Made by a program: the position numbers and the translations under genes
Assembly (NCBI GenBank): GCA_036556965.1
Contig: DATBIO010000298.1
Span: 1 to 26,551, forward strand
Direction of reading: 5' to 3'
Length of the DNA: 26,551 nt
DNA from: DATBIO01 sp036556965
GTDB taxonomy: Bacteria > Acidobacteriota > Vicinamibacteria > Fen-336
The notes under the pieces: model-generated
Seen by the model: only the letters and a program-made list of their open reading frames with translations
Database searches by the model: none
Told to the model about the DNA's origin: nothing
Part shown: in pieces, positions 6,348 through 13,448 of the stretch
Numbering within the stretch: the first letter of the stretch is position 1
Layout: the number at the start of each line of letters is the position of its first letter

Positions 6348-6782
6348 TCAGGCCGAGGCGAGACGGGGCGCGGCCCCCGAACGACGCTGGCGGCGGAGGT
6401 CCAGCGACTCCATCAGCGCCGCCGCCAGGTCGGCGGGCGTGCGCATCAGGGGCGACCACCACCGGAACTGCTCGCCGCCCGGGCCCGGATCGGCGACGGG
6501 CGTCCCCTCGACCTTGCAGAGGAAGACCAGCACCTCGGACGGCTCGCTGCAGACGCGGAAACGCACGGTCACCGCGCCCAGCCCGGCGCCGGCCAGGGCC
6601 TCCTCCAGCACCTCCTCCAGCGCGCGGCCCAGCTCGGGGTCGCGCGCGGCCACGGGGTTGTCCCGGACGGTGATCGTGGTGAGAGCCTCCGCCTCGCCTC
6701 CCCAACCCCAGCGGTCGTCCCGGCGGGAAGGAGTGGTGGAGCGGCTCCTTGTGCGGACGGCTCTGGCTGTCGTGAGCTCCAT
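6348..6782 (-). CDS. hypothetical protein, 144 aa
   Basis: ATG 6782 with GGAGGG 5 nt upstream, a strong reason to choose this start over the longer reading frame. The N-terminal third is basic and polar (RAVRTRSRSTTPSRRDDRW) and probably disordered. The middle contains an amphipathic helix (PELGRALEEVLEEALAGAGL) and a predicted beta-hairpin (VTVRFRVCSEPSEVLVFLC). A helical region with an Arg-rich end follows (LMESLDLRRQRRSG). No signal peptide or membrane span and no family recognised. Convergent with ubiX, 13 nt between stops. A weak promoter may lie at 6844-6818 on the minus strand (TTGGGA, 15 bp, TATGGG with upstream TG). Confidence 0.6.
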   Translation of the reverse strand: MELTTARAVRTRSRSTTPSRRDDRWGWGGEAEALTTITVRDNPVAARDPELGRALEEVLEEALAGAGLGAVTVRFRVCSEPSEVLVFLCKVEGTPVADPGPGGEQFRWWSPLMRTPADLAAALMESLDLRRQRRSGAAPRLASA

Positions 6783-6991
6783 GACTTCCCTCCGGGTCGC
6801 GAGGGGACTGAGCAAGGCCCATACCAGCGGGGAACGGCTCCCAAAACGGGGCTTTTTCGGGGAGGAGTGGCCCGTCCCCCTGTAAGGCGGGGCGGGCGCT
6901 CCCTGCATGTTGTACAGGCTGGGCAGCGGTTACAGGCGCCCCCGGGTTTCTGTCAGACCCTGCGGTAGGATCGCGCGGAGGCTCGAGAACG
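6783..6991. other. divergent intergenic region, 209 bp
   Basis: The longest non-coding gap in the window. It holds the ribosome-binding site of the 144-aa gene, a weak minus-strand promoter (6818-6844) and an imperfect GC hairpin at about 6871-6896 (CCCG-T-CCCC with GGGGCGGG). Two TACAGG direct repeats lie 18 bp apart (6913 and 6931), and the plus-strand TAGGAT precedes the enoyl-CoA hydratase gene. No ORF with support. Confidence 0.5.
6966..6971 (+). promoter_or_regulatory. -10 hexamer TAGGAT for the enoyl-CoA hydratase gene
   Basis: TAGGAT 20 nt before ATG 6992. Predicted +1 is about 6978, at a GGAG that starts the short leader. No clear -35. Confidence 0.4.
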
Positions 6992-7792
6992 ATGACCCAG
7001 ACGCTGGTGCGCTACGAAAAGGGCGAGGACGGCATCGCCGTGGTCACGCTGGATGCGCCGCCCGCCAACACGTACTCCTACGACATGATGCGGCAGCTCG
7101 ACGCCGCCGTCCTGGACGCGCGCATGGACGAGGGAGTGCACGCGCTGGTGCTGCGCGGCGCGGGCGAGAAGTTCTTCTGCGCCGGCGCCGACATCGGGAT
7201 GCTCAACGAGGTGACCCCGCGCTTCAAGTACTTCTTCTGCCTGCACGCCAACGAGACCCTCAACCGCCTGGAGGCCACGCCCAAGCTCGTGGTGGCCGCC
7301 CTCAACGGCCACTGCGTGGGCGGCGGCCTGGAGGTGGCCCTGGCCGCCGACCTGCGCTACGGCCGGCAGGGCGCCGGCAAGGTCGGGCTGCCGGAGGTCG
7401 GCCTGGGCGTGCTCCCGGGCACCGGCGGCACGCAGCGGCTGGCGCGGCTGGTCGGCAAGGCGCGCGCCTTCGAGCTGATGGCCACCGGCCGCCTCTTCCC
7501 CTTCGAGGAGGCCCACGCCCTCGGCCTCGTGACCGAGGTGCTCTCCGCCGACTCCGCGGAGGCGTTCCTGGCCGCGGTGCGGGAGCGCGTGCGGGCCTTC
7601 GTGCCCCCCGCGCGGGCGAGCAAGGCGGTCGGCCTCATCAAGCGCGCCGTGCAGAGCGGCGCGGAGATGGCCCTCGCCGAGGGGCTGTCCCTGGAGCGCG
7701 AGCTGCAGCAGCAGCTCTTCGAGTCCCGTGACGCGCGCGAGGGACTGGCCGCCCACCTGGCCCGGCGCACCCCCGCCTTCGAGGGACGATAG
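6992..7792 (+). CDS. enoyl-CoA hydratase/isomerase (crotonase family)
   Basis: 266 aa, the usual length. Crotonase-fold enzymes act on acyl-CoA thioesters, typically adding water across 2-enoyl-CoA in beta-oxidation. Signatures: VVTLDAPPANTYSYDM (substrate entry strand), FFCAGADIGML (oxyanion-hole loop), LNGHCVGGGLEVALAADLRY with E114, and GLPEVGLGVLPGTGGTQRL with E135. These are the two glutamates that act in true hydratases, so hydratase activity is plausible. Other crotonase activities cannot be excluded from sequence. The gene is monocistronic between two minus-strand units, with no other fatty-acid gene directly attached. Confidence 0.93.
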   Translation: MTQTLVRYEKGEDGIAVVTLDAPPANTYSYDMMRQLDAAVLDARMDEGVHALVLRGAGEKFFCAGADIGMLNEVTPRFKYFFCLHANETLNRLEATPKLVVAALNGHCVGGGLEVALAADLRYGRQGAGKVGLPEVGLGVLPGTGGTQRLARLVGKARAFELMATGRLFPFEEAHALGLVTEVLSADSAEAFLAAVRERVRAFVPPARASKAVGLIKRAVQSGAEMALAEGLSLERELQQQLFESRDAREGLAAHLARRTPAFEGR

Positions 7793-7926
7793 GGGCGCCG
7801 GCGGCGGGAGCGGGCCGCCCCTGCGCGTCCACGACGAGGCCTGCGCGCGCTGGATCAACGCTGAGCCGGCCGCCGCTGAGCGTCCTCGACCGCGACACCA
7901 TCCGCGCCCTCGACGACACCAGGACG
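7793..7926. other. convergent intergenic region, 134 bp
   Basis: Lies between the stops of the enoyl-CoA hydratase gene and the SDR gene. A long-loop GGGGCG/CGCCCC pairing (7792-7797 with 7816-7821) could act as a weak hairpin. Two imperfect 26-bp direct copies (7816-7841 and 7870-7895, reading PLRVHDEA and PLSVLDRD in frames of the plus strand) look like decayed or chance coding. No gene is supported. Confidence 0.4.
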
Positions 7927-8766
7927 TCAGCGCGTCATGCGCTGGCACAGCTCGAAGAGGCGCTCCTCCTCGGCCTGGTGGTGGAAGCGGCACGGGTGCT
8001 CCTGCCGGTCGATCCAGTAGCGCCCGCTCACGCCCTCGAGCTCGGGGGCGGAGGCCAGCCAGACCACGGTGTCCGCGCCCTCCGCCGGCGACTTCCCCAC
8101 GATCTTCATGGAGAGGCCGGCCAGGGCGCCCTTGACGCTGCCCCCCTTGCGGAAGATGCCGGTGTCCACGCCCCCCGGGTGCATCGCGTTCGCGGTCACG
8201 CCGCTCCCCTCCAGGCGGCGGGCCAGGGCCCAGGTCCACATGCGGTTGGCCTGCTTGCTCTGCGCGTAGGCCTCCAGGCCGTCGTAGGGCCGCCGCTCGA
8301 ACTGCGGGTCGTCGAGGTCGAGGTTGCGCGCCAGCTCCGAGGCCACCACCACCACGCGCGAGGGCGCGCCCGCGCGGAGGGCGGGCAGGAGCAGGTCGGC
8401 GGTGAGGAAGTACCCGAGCACGTTGGTGGCCCAGGTCAGCTCCACCCCCTCCGCGCTCAGCCGGCGGCGCGCCGACCAGATGCCGGCGTTGAGGACGAGG
8501 ACGTGCAGGGCCGGGTGGCGCTCCCGGAAGGCGGCGGCGAAGGAGCGGACCCGGGACGGGCTCGAGAAGTCGCAGAGCGCGACCTCGAGGTGCCGGCTCC
8601 CCGTCGTGCGCTCGACGTCGGCGCGCGCCTCCTCGCCCCGCCCCGCGTCGCGCACGGCCATGACCACGGTGGCGCCCAGTCGGCAGAGCGCGCGCGCCGT
8701 CTCCCGGCCGATGCCGCTGCTGGCACCCGTGACGAGCGCGGTCCGGCCGTCGAGGAGCGCGCTCAC
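7927..8766 (-). CDS. short-chain dehydrogenase/reductase (retinol-dehydrogenase/WWOX-like)
   Basis: 279 aa, NAD(P)-dependent oxidoreductase of the classical SDR fold. TGASSGIG (13-20) is the nucleotide-binding loop and LVLNAGIW holds the NAG motif. The catalytic residues are S143 (VASELAR), Y167 and K171 (AYAQSK). The PGGVDTGIF block after the active site resembles eukaryotic RDH/WWOX-type SDRs. GTG start 8766 overlaps the stop of the deacetylase-like gene by 4 nt (GTGA), so the two are coupled in one operon. The substrate cannot be deduced. Confidence 0.92.
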   Translation of the reverse strand: MSALLDGRTALVTGASSGIGRETARALCRLGATVVMAVRDAGRGEEARADVERTTGSRHLEVALCDFSSPSRVRSFAAAFRERHPALHVLVLNAGIWSARRRLSAEGVELTWATNVLGYFLTADLLLPALRAGAPSRVVVVASELARNLDLDDPQFERRPYDGLEAYAQSKQANRMWTWALARRLEGSGVTANAMHPGGVDTGIFRKGGSVKGALAGLSMKIVGKSPAEGADTVVWLASAPELEGVSGRYWIDRQEHPCRFHHQAEEERLFELCQRMTR

Positions 8767-9794
8767 AGGGCGGGCCAGTAGGGCTGCAGCTCCCGGCGGA
8801 AGGACTCGAGGACGGCATCGATGGGTCCACCCCGGGGCCGGGCCACGGGGTCCGCGGCGCCCCCGCACAGCACCCCCACCACTTTCGCCGCCGAGTCGGC
8901 GATGCCCGCGAGGTCGTAGCCGCCTTCCAGCACGAACACCGCCGGACGGCCGCGCGCCGCGTCCAGGCAGGCCGCGGCCAGCTCCGCGAAGCCGCGCGCC
9001 GTGACGCGCATGGGAGCCAGGGGATCGTCCCGATGCGGGTCGAACCCCACCGAGACCAGCAGCAGCTCGGGACCGTAGGCGGCCACCACGGGGACCACCA
9101 CCTCGCGGTAGACGCGCGCATACTCGCCGTCGCCGCAGCCGAAGGGCAGGGGCAGGTTCACCGTGAAGCCGCGGCCCTCGCCGCGGCCCACCTCCGACGC
9201 GTACCCCGTGCCCGGATAGAACGGGTGGGCGTGGCTGGAGACGTAGAGGACGCGCGGATCGTCGTAGAAGGCCTCCTGCGTGCCGTTGCCGTGGTGGACG
9301 TCGAAGTCGATCACGGCCACCCGCCGCGTGCCGCGCGCCAGCGCGTGGGCCGCGCCCAGCGCGACGTTGTTGAACAGGCAGAAGCCCATGGCGCGCGCCG
9401 CCTCCGCGTGGTGGCCGGGCGGGCGCACCGAGCAGAACGCGCGGTCCAGGCGGCCGTCCAGGACCCGCTCCACCGCGTCCGCCACCGACCCCGCGGCGAG
9501 GAGGGCCGCCTCGTAGGAGCGTGGTCCGGCCTGGGTGTCGGGATCGAAGCGCACCGTGCGCCCCCGGGTGGCGCGGACGGCCGCCACGTGGGGCTCGGTG
9601 TGCACGCGCAGCAGCTCGTCGTGCGCGGCGGCGCGGGGCGGGCAGGCGACGAGGGCGTCCTCCAGGCCGGAGGCGCGCAGGCCGCGGCGCAGCGCGTCGA
9701 GGCGCTCGGGACGCTCCGGGTGGCCGGGGCCCGCGTCGTGCGCGCGGAACAGCGGATCGTCGTAGAGGCCGACGCGCGGGGACGCCGAAGTCAT
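8763..9794 (-). CDS. histone deacetylase-like hydrolase (AcuC/HDAC superfamily)
   Basis: 343 aa, a zinc amidohydrolase that in bacteria deacetylates proteins such as acetyl-CoA synthetase, acetylpolyamines or other acetylated amides. All key blocks are present. GPGHPERPERL lies near the N-terminus. RPPGHHAE carries the general-base pair H128/H129. GFCLFNNVALGAAHAL follows, then IDFDVHHGNGTQEAFYDDP with zinc ligands D165 and H167. GTGYASEVG is next, and VSVGFDPHRDDPLAP carries the third ligand D252. VFVLEGGYDL closes the domain. ATG 9794 lies 6 nt after a TATCAT hexamer, so the message is predicted to be leaderless. It is coupled downstream to the SDR. The biological substrate is not determined. 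Confidence 0.94.
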   Translation of the reverse strand: MTSASPRVGLYDDPLFRAHDAGPGHPERPERLDALRRGLRASGLEDALVACPPRAAAHDELLRVHTEPHVAAVRATRGRTVRFDPDTQAGPRSYEAALLAAGSVADAVERVLDGRLDRAFCSVRPPGHHAEAARAMGFCLFNNVALGAAHALARGTRRVAVIDFDVHHGNGTQEAFYDDPRVLYVSSHAHPFYPGTGYASEVGRGEGRGFTVNLPLPFGCGDGEYARVYREVVVPVVAAYGPELLLVSVGFDPHRDDPLAPMRVTARGFAELAAACLDAARGRPAVFVLEGGYDLAGIADSAAKVVGVLCGGAADPVARPRGGPIDAVLESFRRELQPYWPAL

Positions 9795-9799
9795 GCACT

Positions 9800-9806
9800 T
9801 ATGATA
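9800..9806. promoter_or_regulatory. overlapping divergent -10 hexamers (TATGAT plus, TATCAT minus)
   Basis: The minus-strand TATCAT (9806-9801) is followed by 6 nt and ATG 9794, so the deacetylase-like gene is predicted leaderless. The plus-strand TATGAT (9800-9805) predicts +1 at about 9812, 16 nt before ATG 9828. The two -10 elements share 5 bp, so one polymerase should exclude the other. -35 matches are poor on both strands. Confidence 0.6.
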
Positions 9807-9827
9807 GGTCTGCCCTCGTCCCGCAAC

Positions 9828-11234
9828 ATGCGCACCTTGATCCACGACGCCCGAATCGTCCTGCCCATGGACGACCTGCGCCGCCGCCTGCCCGGCGGCT
9901 GGGTGCTGGTGAACGACGAGGTGATCGAGGCCGTGGGCGGCTCCGGCGAGCCCCTGCCGGCCACCGCCGACCGCCGCATCGACGCGCGCGGCAAGGCCGT
10001 CCTCCCCGGCCTCGTGAACACCCACCACCACCTGCCCCAGGTCCTCACGCGCAACGTCCCCCGCGTGCAGGAGGCCCCCCTCTTCCGCTGGCTGGAGGAG
10101 CTGTACGAGGTCTGGCGGGGCATGGACGAGCGCGCGGTGGCGGTGGCGGCGCGGGTGGGCCTGGGGGAGCTCCTCCTCACCGGGTGCACGACCACCACCG
10201 ACCACCTCTACCTGTTCCCGCGCGGGCAGGAGCGTCTGATCGACGTGGAGGTCGAGGCCGCGCGCGGGCTGGGCATCCGCTTCCAGCCCACCCGCGGCTC
10301 CATGAGCCGCGGCCAGAGCGCGGGCGGCCTGCCCCCGGACGACACGGTGCAGGACGAGGAGACGATCCTGGCCGACTCGCGCCGCCTGATCCGCGAGTAC
10401 CACGACCCGCGGCCGCGCGCCATGGTCCGCATCGGCCTCGCCCCCTGCTCGCCGTTCTCGGTGACGGACGGGCTGATGCGCCGCACCGCGGAGCTGGCGC
10501 GGGAGCACGGCGTCCGTCTGCACACCCACCTGGCGGAGACGCTGGACGAGGAGCAGTACTGCCTGGAGCACTACGGGGTGAGGCCGGTGGAGTACCTGCG
10601 ACGCCTGGGCTGGCTGGGCGGCGACGTCTGGCTCGCCCACTGCGTCCACCTCAGCGCCGACGAGGTCGGCCTCTTCGGGGAGACGGGCACCGGGGTCGCC
10701 CACTGCCCCAGCTCCAACTTCCGCCTCGGCTCGGGGGTGGCCCCCGTGCGCGCCCTGCTGGAGGCGGGGGCGCCGGTGGGCCTGGGCGTGGACGGGTCGG
10801 CCAGCAACGACGCCTCCAACATGCTGGCCGAGGTACGGCAGGCCCTCCTCGCCCATCGGGTGGGCACGCCCCCCGAGCGGTGGATCACCGCGGAGGAGGC
10901 GCTGCGCATGGCCACGCGGGGCGGGGCGCGCTGCCTGGGACGCGACGACGTGGGGAGCCTGGAGCCGGGCAAGGCCGCCGACCTGATCCTGGTGGACATG
11001 CGGCGCCTCTCCTACGCGGGAGCCGGCAGCGACCCCCTGGCCGCGCTCGTCTTCTCCCCCTGGCCCGAGCCGGTGGACACCGTCATGGTGAACGGGCGCC
11101 TGGTGGTGGAGGGCGGCGCCCTGCGCGGCGTGGACGTGCCCGCGCTGGTGGCGGAAGCGGAGGCGGTCAGCGCCGGCCTGCTCGAGCGCGCGGCGCGGGC
11201 CACCGGGCGCGACTACCGCCTCCGGCACGACTAG
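9828..11234 (+). CDS. 8-oxoguanine deaminase-like amidohydrolase (AtzB/TrzN-type)
   Basis: 468 aa. Zinc amidohydrolase, best matched to the 8-oxoguanine deaminase / hydroxyatrazine ethylaminohydrolase group that turns 8-oxoguanine into urate and ammonia. Metal site: H66 and H68 (NTHHHLPQ), H234 (HTHLAET), H271 (WLAHCVHL), D322 (GLGVDGSASND). Subfamily-typical stretches are LTRNVPRVQEAPLFRWLEEL, TTTTDHLYLFP, AHCPSSNFRLGSGVAPV, and LEPGKAADLILVD at the end. ATG 9828 was chosen because the alternative at 9801 overlaps the promoter. The molybdenum-hydroxylase operon downstream could also make urate, supporting purine breakdown. Substrate within the subfamily is uncertain. Confidence 0.87.
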   Translation: MRTLIHDARIVLPMDDLRRRLPGGWVLVNDEVIEAVGGSGEPLPATADRRIDARGKAVLPGLVNTHHHLPQVLTRNVPRVQEAPLFRWLEELYEVWRGMDERAVAVAARVGLGELLLTGCTTTTDHLYLFPRGQERLIDVEVEAARGLGIRFQPTRGSMSRGQSAGGLPPDDTVQDEETILADSRRLIREYHDPRPRAMVRIGLAPCSPFSVTDGLMRRTAELAREHGVRLHTHLAETLDEEQYCLEHYGVRPVEYLRRLGWLGGDVWLAHCVHLSADEVGLFGETGTGVAHCPSSNFRLGSGVAPVRALLEAGAPVGLGVDGSASNDASNMLAEVRQALLAHRVGTPPERWITAEEALRMATRGGARCLGRDDVGSLEPGKAADLILVDMRRLSYAGAGSDPLAALVFSPWPEPVDTVMVNGRLVVEGGALRGVDVPALVAEAEAVSAGLLERAARATGRDYRLRHD

Positions 11235-11307
11235 CCCGTCCCCCGCAAGTCGCCGCGTCAGGCCGCGCGCTTGACCGCGGCCGGCCGATGGACGGAGAGT
11301 CCCCCCG

Positions 11308-13401
11308 GTGCCGCAGGGCGATGCCGCCACGCTCCACGACGGACGGGCGCGCGACGGCCCGGCGCCGCGCGACCGGCCCCGCCGCATCCGGGCCGCCCTC
11401 CGCGCGCACCGGTCTCTGGCCTGCGCCGGAGCGCTGTTCCTCGCATTCTCCGCGGCCGTGACCCTGACGGACGGCGAGGGCGCCGCCTGGATCCTGATGA
11501 CCAGCCCCGTGGAGCGCTCCCATCGCGTCAACTCGCTCCTCGGCTACACCGTGCTGCTGGGCGGCGCGCCCCTGCACAAGGAGAACGTCTGCAGCTTCGA
11601 CCTGCTCATGCTCTTCCGTGGCGTGTCCGCGCCGCTGGACTGGCGGGCCGTGCGCAGCGTCTACCCCTTCGCCGCTTCCGTCCTCTTCCCCCTCGCCTCT
11701 CCCGCCACCGCCCTGGCCCTCACCGTCTGGCTGTCGTGGGCGGCGGCGGCGCTGGTGGCCGCGCGCTTCGCCTGGCGGCTGGCGCCGGGCACCCCGGCGC
11801 CCGCCCTGGCCGTCGTGCTGGCCACGGGCGGGATGGGGATGCTGGCGCACGCCGCCGACTACGGCGCCCACCTCATGTCGTTCACGTTCTATTGGCTCGG
11901 GGTCCTGGCCCTCTTGGAGAGCGAGGTGTGGCGTCGCGCGCGCCCCCTGCGCGTCCATCTCGGCCTGGGCGCGCTCATGGCCGTGGCCTGCCTGCAGTAC
12001 AACACCGGCCTCGTCCTGGGCCTGGGCAGCCTCCTCCTCAGCCTGCGCCACAACCGGACGCCCCACGTGCTGGCGGGGGCGTCGCTGTGGCTGACCGCCC
12101 AGCCCGTCTGGCAGTGGACCCTCAACCGGCTGCGCGGCGCCGCCGACGCCGCGGCCCAGCCCTTCTATCCCGTCGAGGGGTCCTTCCTGCGCGAGTCGCT
12201 GGGCGCCTGGGGACGGCTCGTGGTCGAGTCGCCGCCGGCGGCGGCGGCGGCCCTGGCCGGGCGCCTGGGCGAGTTCGCCTTCTTCGACTCCCCGCTGGTG
12301 GTCGCGGGCGGGCTGCTGGCCCTCCCGTTCGTCTTCCGCAGCCGCGCCGAGCGGTGGTTCGCGCTCGTGCTGGGTGCCCTGCCCCTGGGCGCCGCGCTCG
12401 CCTTCTCCCAGTCGGCGGCCTCGCGCGGCCACCCCGTGTACGGCATCAGCGTCTTCTTCCACGCGGCGCTGGCCGTGGTGCTCGCCCGCGGCTGGCGGCG
12501 CCGGGGCGCCCTGCGCTCCCTGGCGGCGGCGGCGACGCTGGCCGTGGTGGCGAGCCACTTCTGGTGGAGCACGGCCTACCGGCGAGGGAACCTCGGCCCC
12601 CTCAAGGCCTACTACCTCGGCCTCGACGACGCGGCTCCGTTGATGAGGCGCCCGCCGGCGGTGGTCTCGAGCCTGACCGGTGAGGAGCCGGTCCCCGCCG
12701 CGTTCGGCGGCGCCGCCCGCCTGGTGGACGCGGGCGCCCTCGTCACCCCGGCCACGCAGCCCGCGCGCGCGCGGCCCGCGCTCGCCGTCGTGGGCGGCGC
12801 CGTCCCCGCCGCGTACCTCGTGCTCATGGCCGCGACGCTGGGCCGCACGAGGCGCGGGCGGGCGGCCGCGGCGGCGGCGGCCGCCGCCGCCGCCCTGTCG
12901 AGCGCGCTCCTGGGAAGCCGCCTCACGCTCGCGCAGCCGGCGGTCTTCCCCTTCGACCGTGCCATCACCCTCTCGGAAGGCGAGGAGCTGACCTACCGGC
13001 TGCACCTGGCGCCCGGCGTGCGGCAGGCGCTGGCCCGCCACGCGCCCGTCGCCGAGCGCGCCTACTTCCACCTCGCCCTCTCGCCCCCGCGGGGCGCGCC
13101 GCCGCGGGTCCACGGATGCCAGGTGCGCATGATCGCCGGCGGACGCGAGCTGGCGGTGCGGCCGCACGTCGAGCACCTGTGGTCGGTCAACTCCGCGCGC
13201 CTCGCCGCCGCCGCCGCGGCGTCGCCCGACTTCGTGGTCAAGGTCGTCGCGCCACGAGCCTGCGACCTCCAGGGCTGGCAGCGCGCGTCGCTGCCCGGCC
13301 GCGCCGTGGAGACCTCGCGCGGGCAGTCGCCGGCCGTGGTCCCCGCGCTGGAGCTGAGGCTGGTGCGGCCGGACGGCAGCCTCGAGCTGGCCGCCTTCTG
13401 A
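11308..13401 (+). CDS. large polytopic membrane protein with C-terminal soluble domain, unknown function
   Basis: 697 aa, GTG 11308 with GGAGAG 8 nt upstream. The first ~35 residues are basic and cytosolic. Many hydrophobic spans follow, from 36-53 (SLACAGALFLAFSAAVTL) to about 540, one of them an 11-residue Ala run (519-529). The last ~150 residues look beta-rich and extracytoplasmic (ITLSEGEELTYRLHL, AYFHLALS, CQVRMIAGGRELAVRP). The shape resembles GT-C glycosyltransferases, but the first loop lacks the acidic DE motif found in the other two such proteins of this window, so I do not assign transferase activity. It follows the amidohydrolase gene after 73 nt. Function unknown. Confidence 0.8.
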   Translation: MPQGDAATLHDGRARDGPAPRDRPRRIRAALRAHRSLACAGALFLAFSAAVTLTDGEGAAWILMTSPVERSHRVNSLLGYTVLLGGAPLHKENVCSFDLLMLFRGVSAPLDWRAVRSVYPFAASVLFPLASPATALALTVWLSWAAAALVAARFAWRLAPGTPAPALAVVLATGGMGMLAHAADYGAHLMSFTFYWLGVLALLESEVWRRARPLRVHLGLGALMAVACLQYNTGLVLGLGSLLLSLRHNRTPHVLAGASLWLTAQPVWQWTLNRLRGAADAAAQPFYPVEGSFLRESLGAWGRLVVESPPAAAAALAGRLGEFAFFDSPLVVAGGLLALPFVFRSRAERWFALVLGALPLGAALAFSQSAASRGHPVYGISVFFHAALAVVLARGWRRRGALRSLAAAATLAVVASHFWWSTAYRRGNLGPLKAYYLGLDDAAPLMRRPPAVVSSLTGEEPVPAAFGGAARLVDAGALVTPATQPARARPALAVVGGAVPAAYLVLMAATLGRTRRGRAAAAAAAAAAALSSALLGSRLTLAQPAVFPFDRAITLSEGEELTYRLHLAPGVRQALARHAPVAERAYFHLALSPPRGAPPRVHGCQVRMIAGGRELAVRPHVEHLWSVNSARLAAAAAASPDFVVKVVAPRACDLQGWQRASLPGRAVETSRGQSPAVVPALELRLVRPDGSLELAAF

Positions 13402-13413
13402 GCGGGCCCGCCG

Positions 13414-13442
13414 TCGACTGGGGTCGGGCGCCCATCTAGAAT
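13414..13442 (+). promoter_or_regulatory. leaderless promoter (TCGACT, 17 bp, TAGAAT) of the molybdenum-hydroxylase operon
   Basis: TCGACT at 13414-13419 (4 of 6 match to TTGACA), a 17-bp spacer, and TAGAAT at 13437-13442. Six nt then precede ATG 13449, so the predicted +1 is the A of the start codon. Best-supported promoter of the window. Confidence 0.7.
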
Positions 13443-13448
13443 GCCCGG

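Noticed and set aside
7816..7895. Decayed gene or repeat pair in the convergent gap (PLRVHDEA / PLSVLDRD)
   Set aside because: Two imperfect 26-bp copies only, no start, no ribosome-binding site and no family. Could be chance in GC-rich sequence.
9801..9803. ATG 9801 as start of the amidohydrolase
   Set aside because: It lies within the TATGAT -10 box, upstream of the predicted transcription start. ATG 9828 precedes the conserved first strand.
11271..11299. TTGACC with GGAGAG as a promoter for the polytopic membrane protein
   Set aside because: The -10 would be the Shine-Dalgarno itself and has no TANNNT character.
12868..12895. GCG/GCC tract in the membrane-protein gene as a functional microsatellite
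   Set aside because: It encodes an 11-residue Ala run within a probable membrane span. Simple low complexity explains it.
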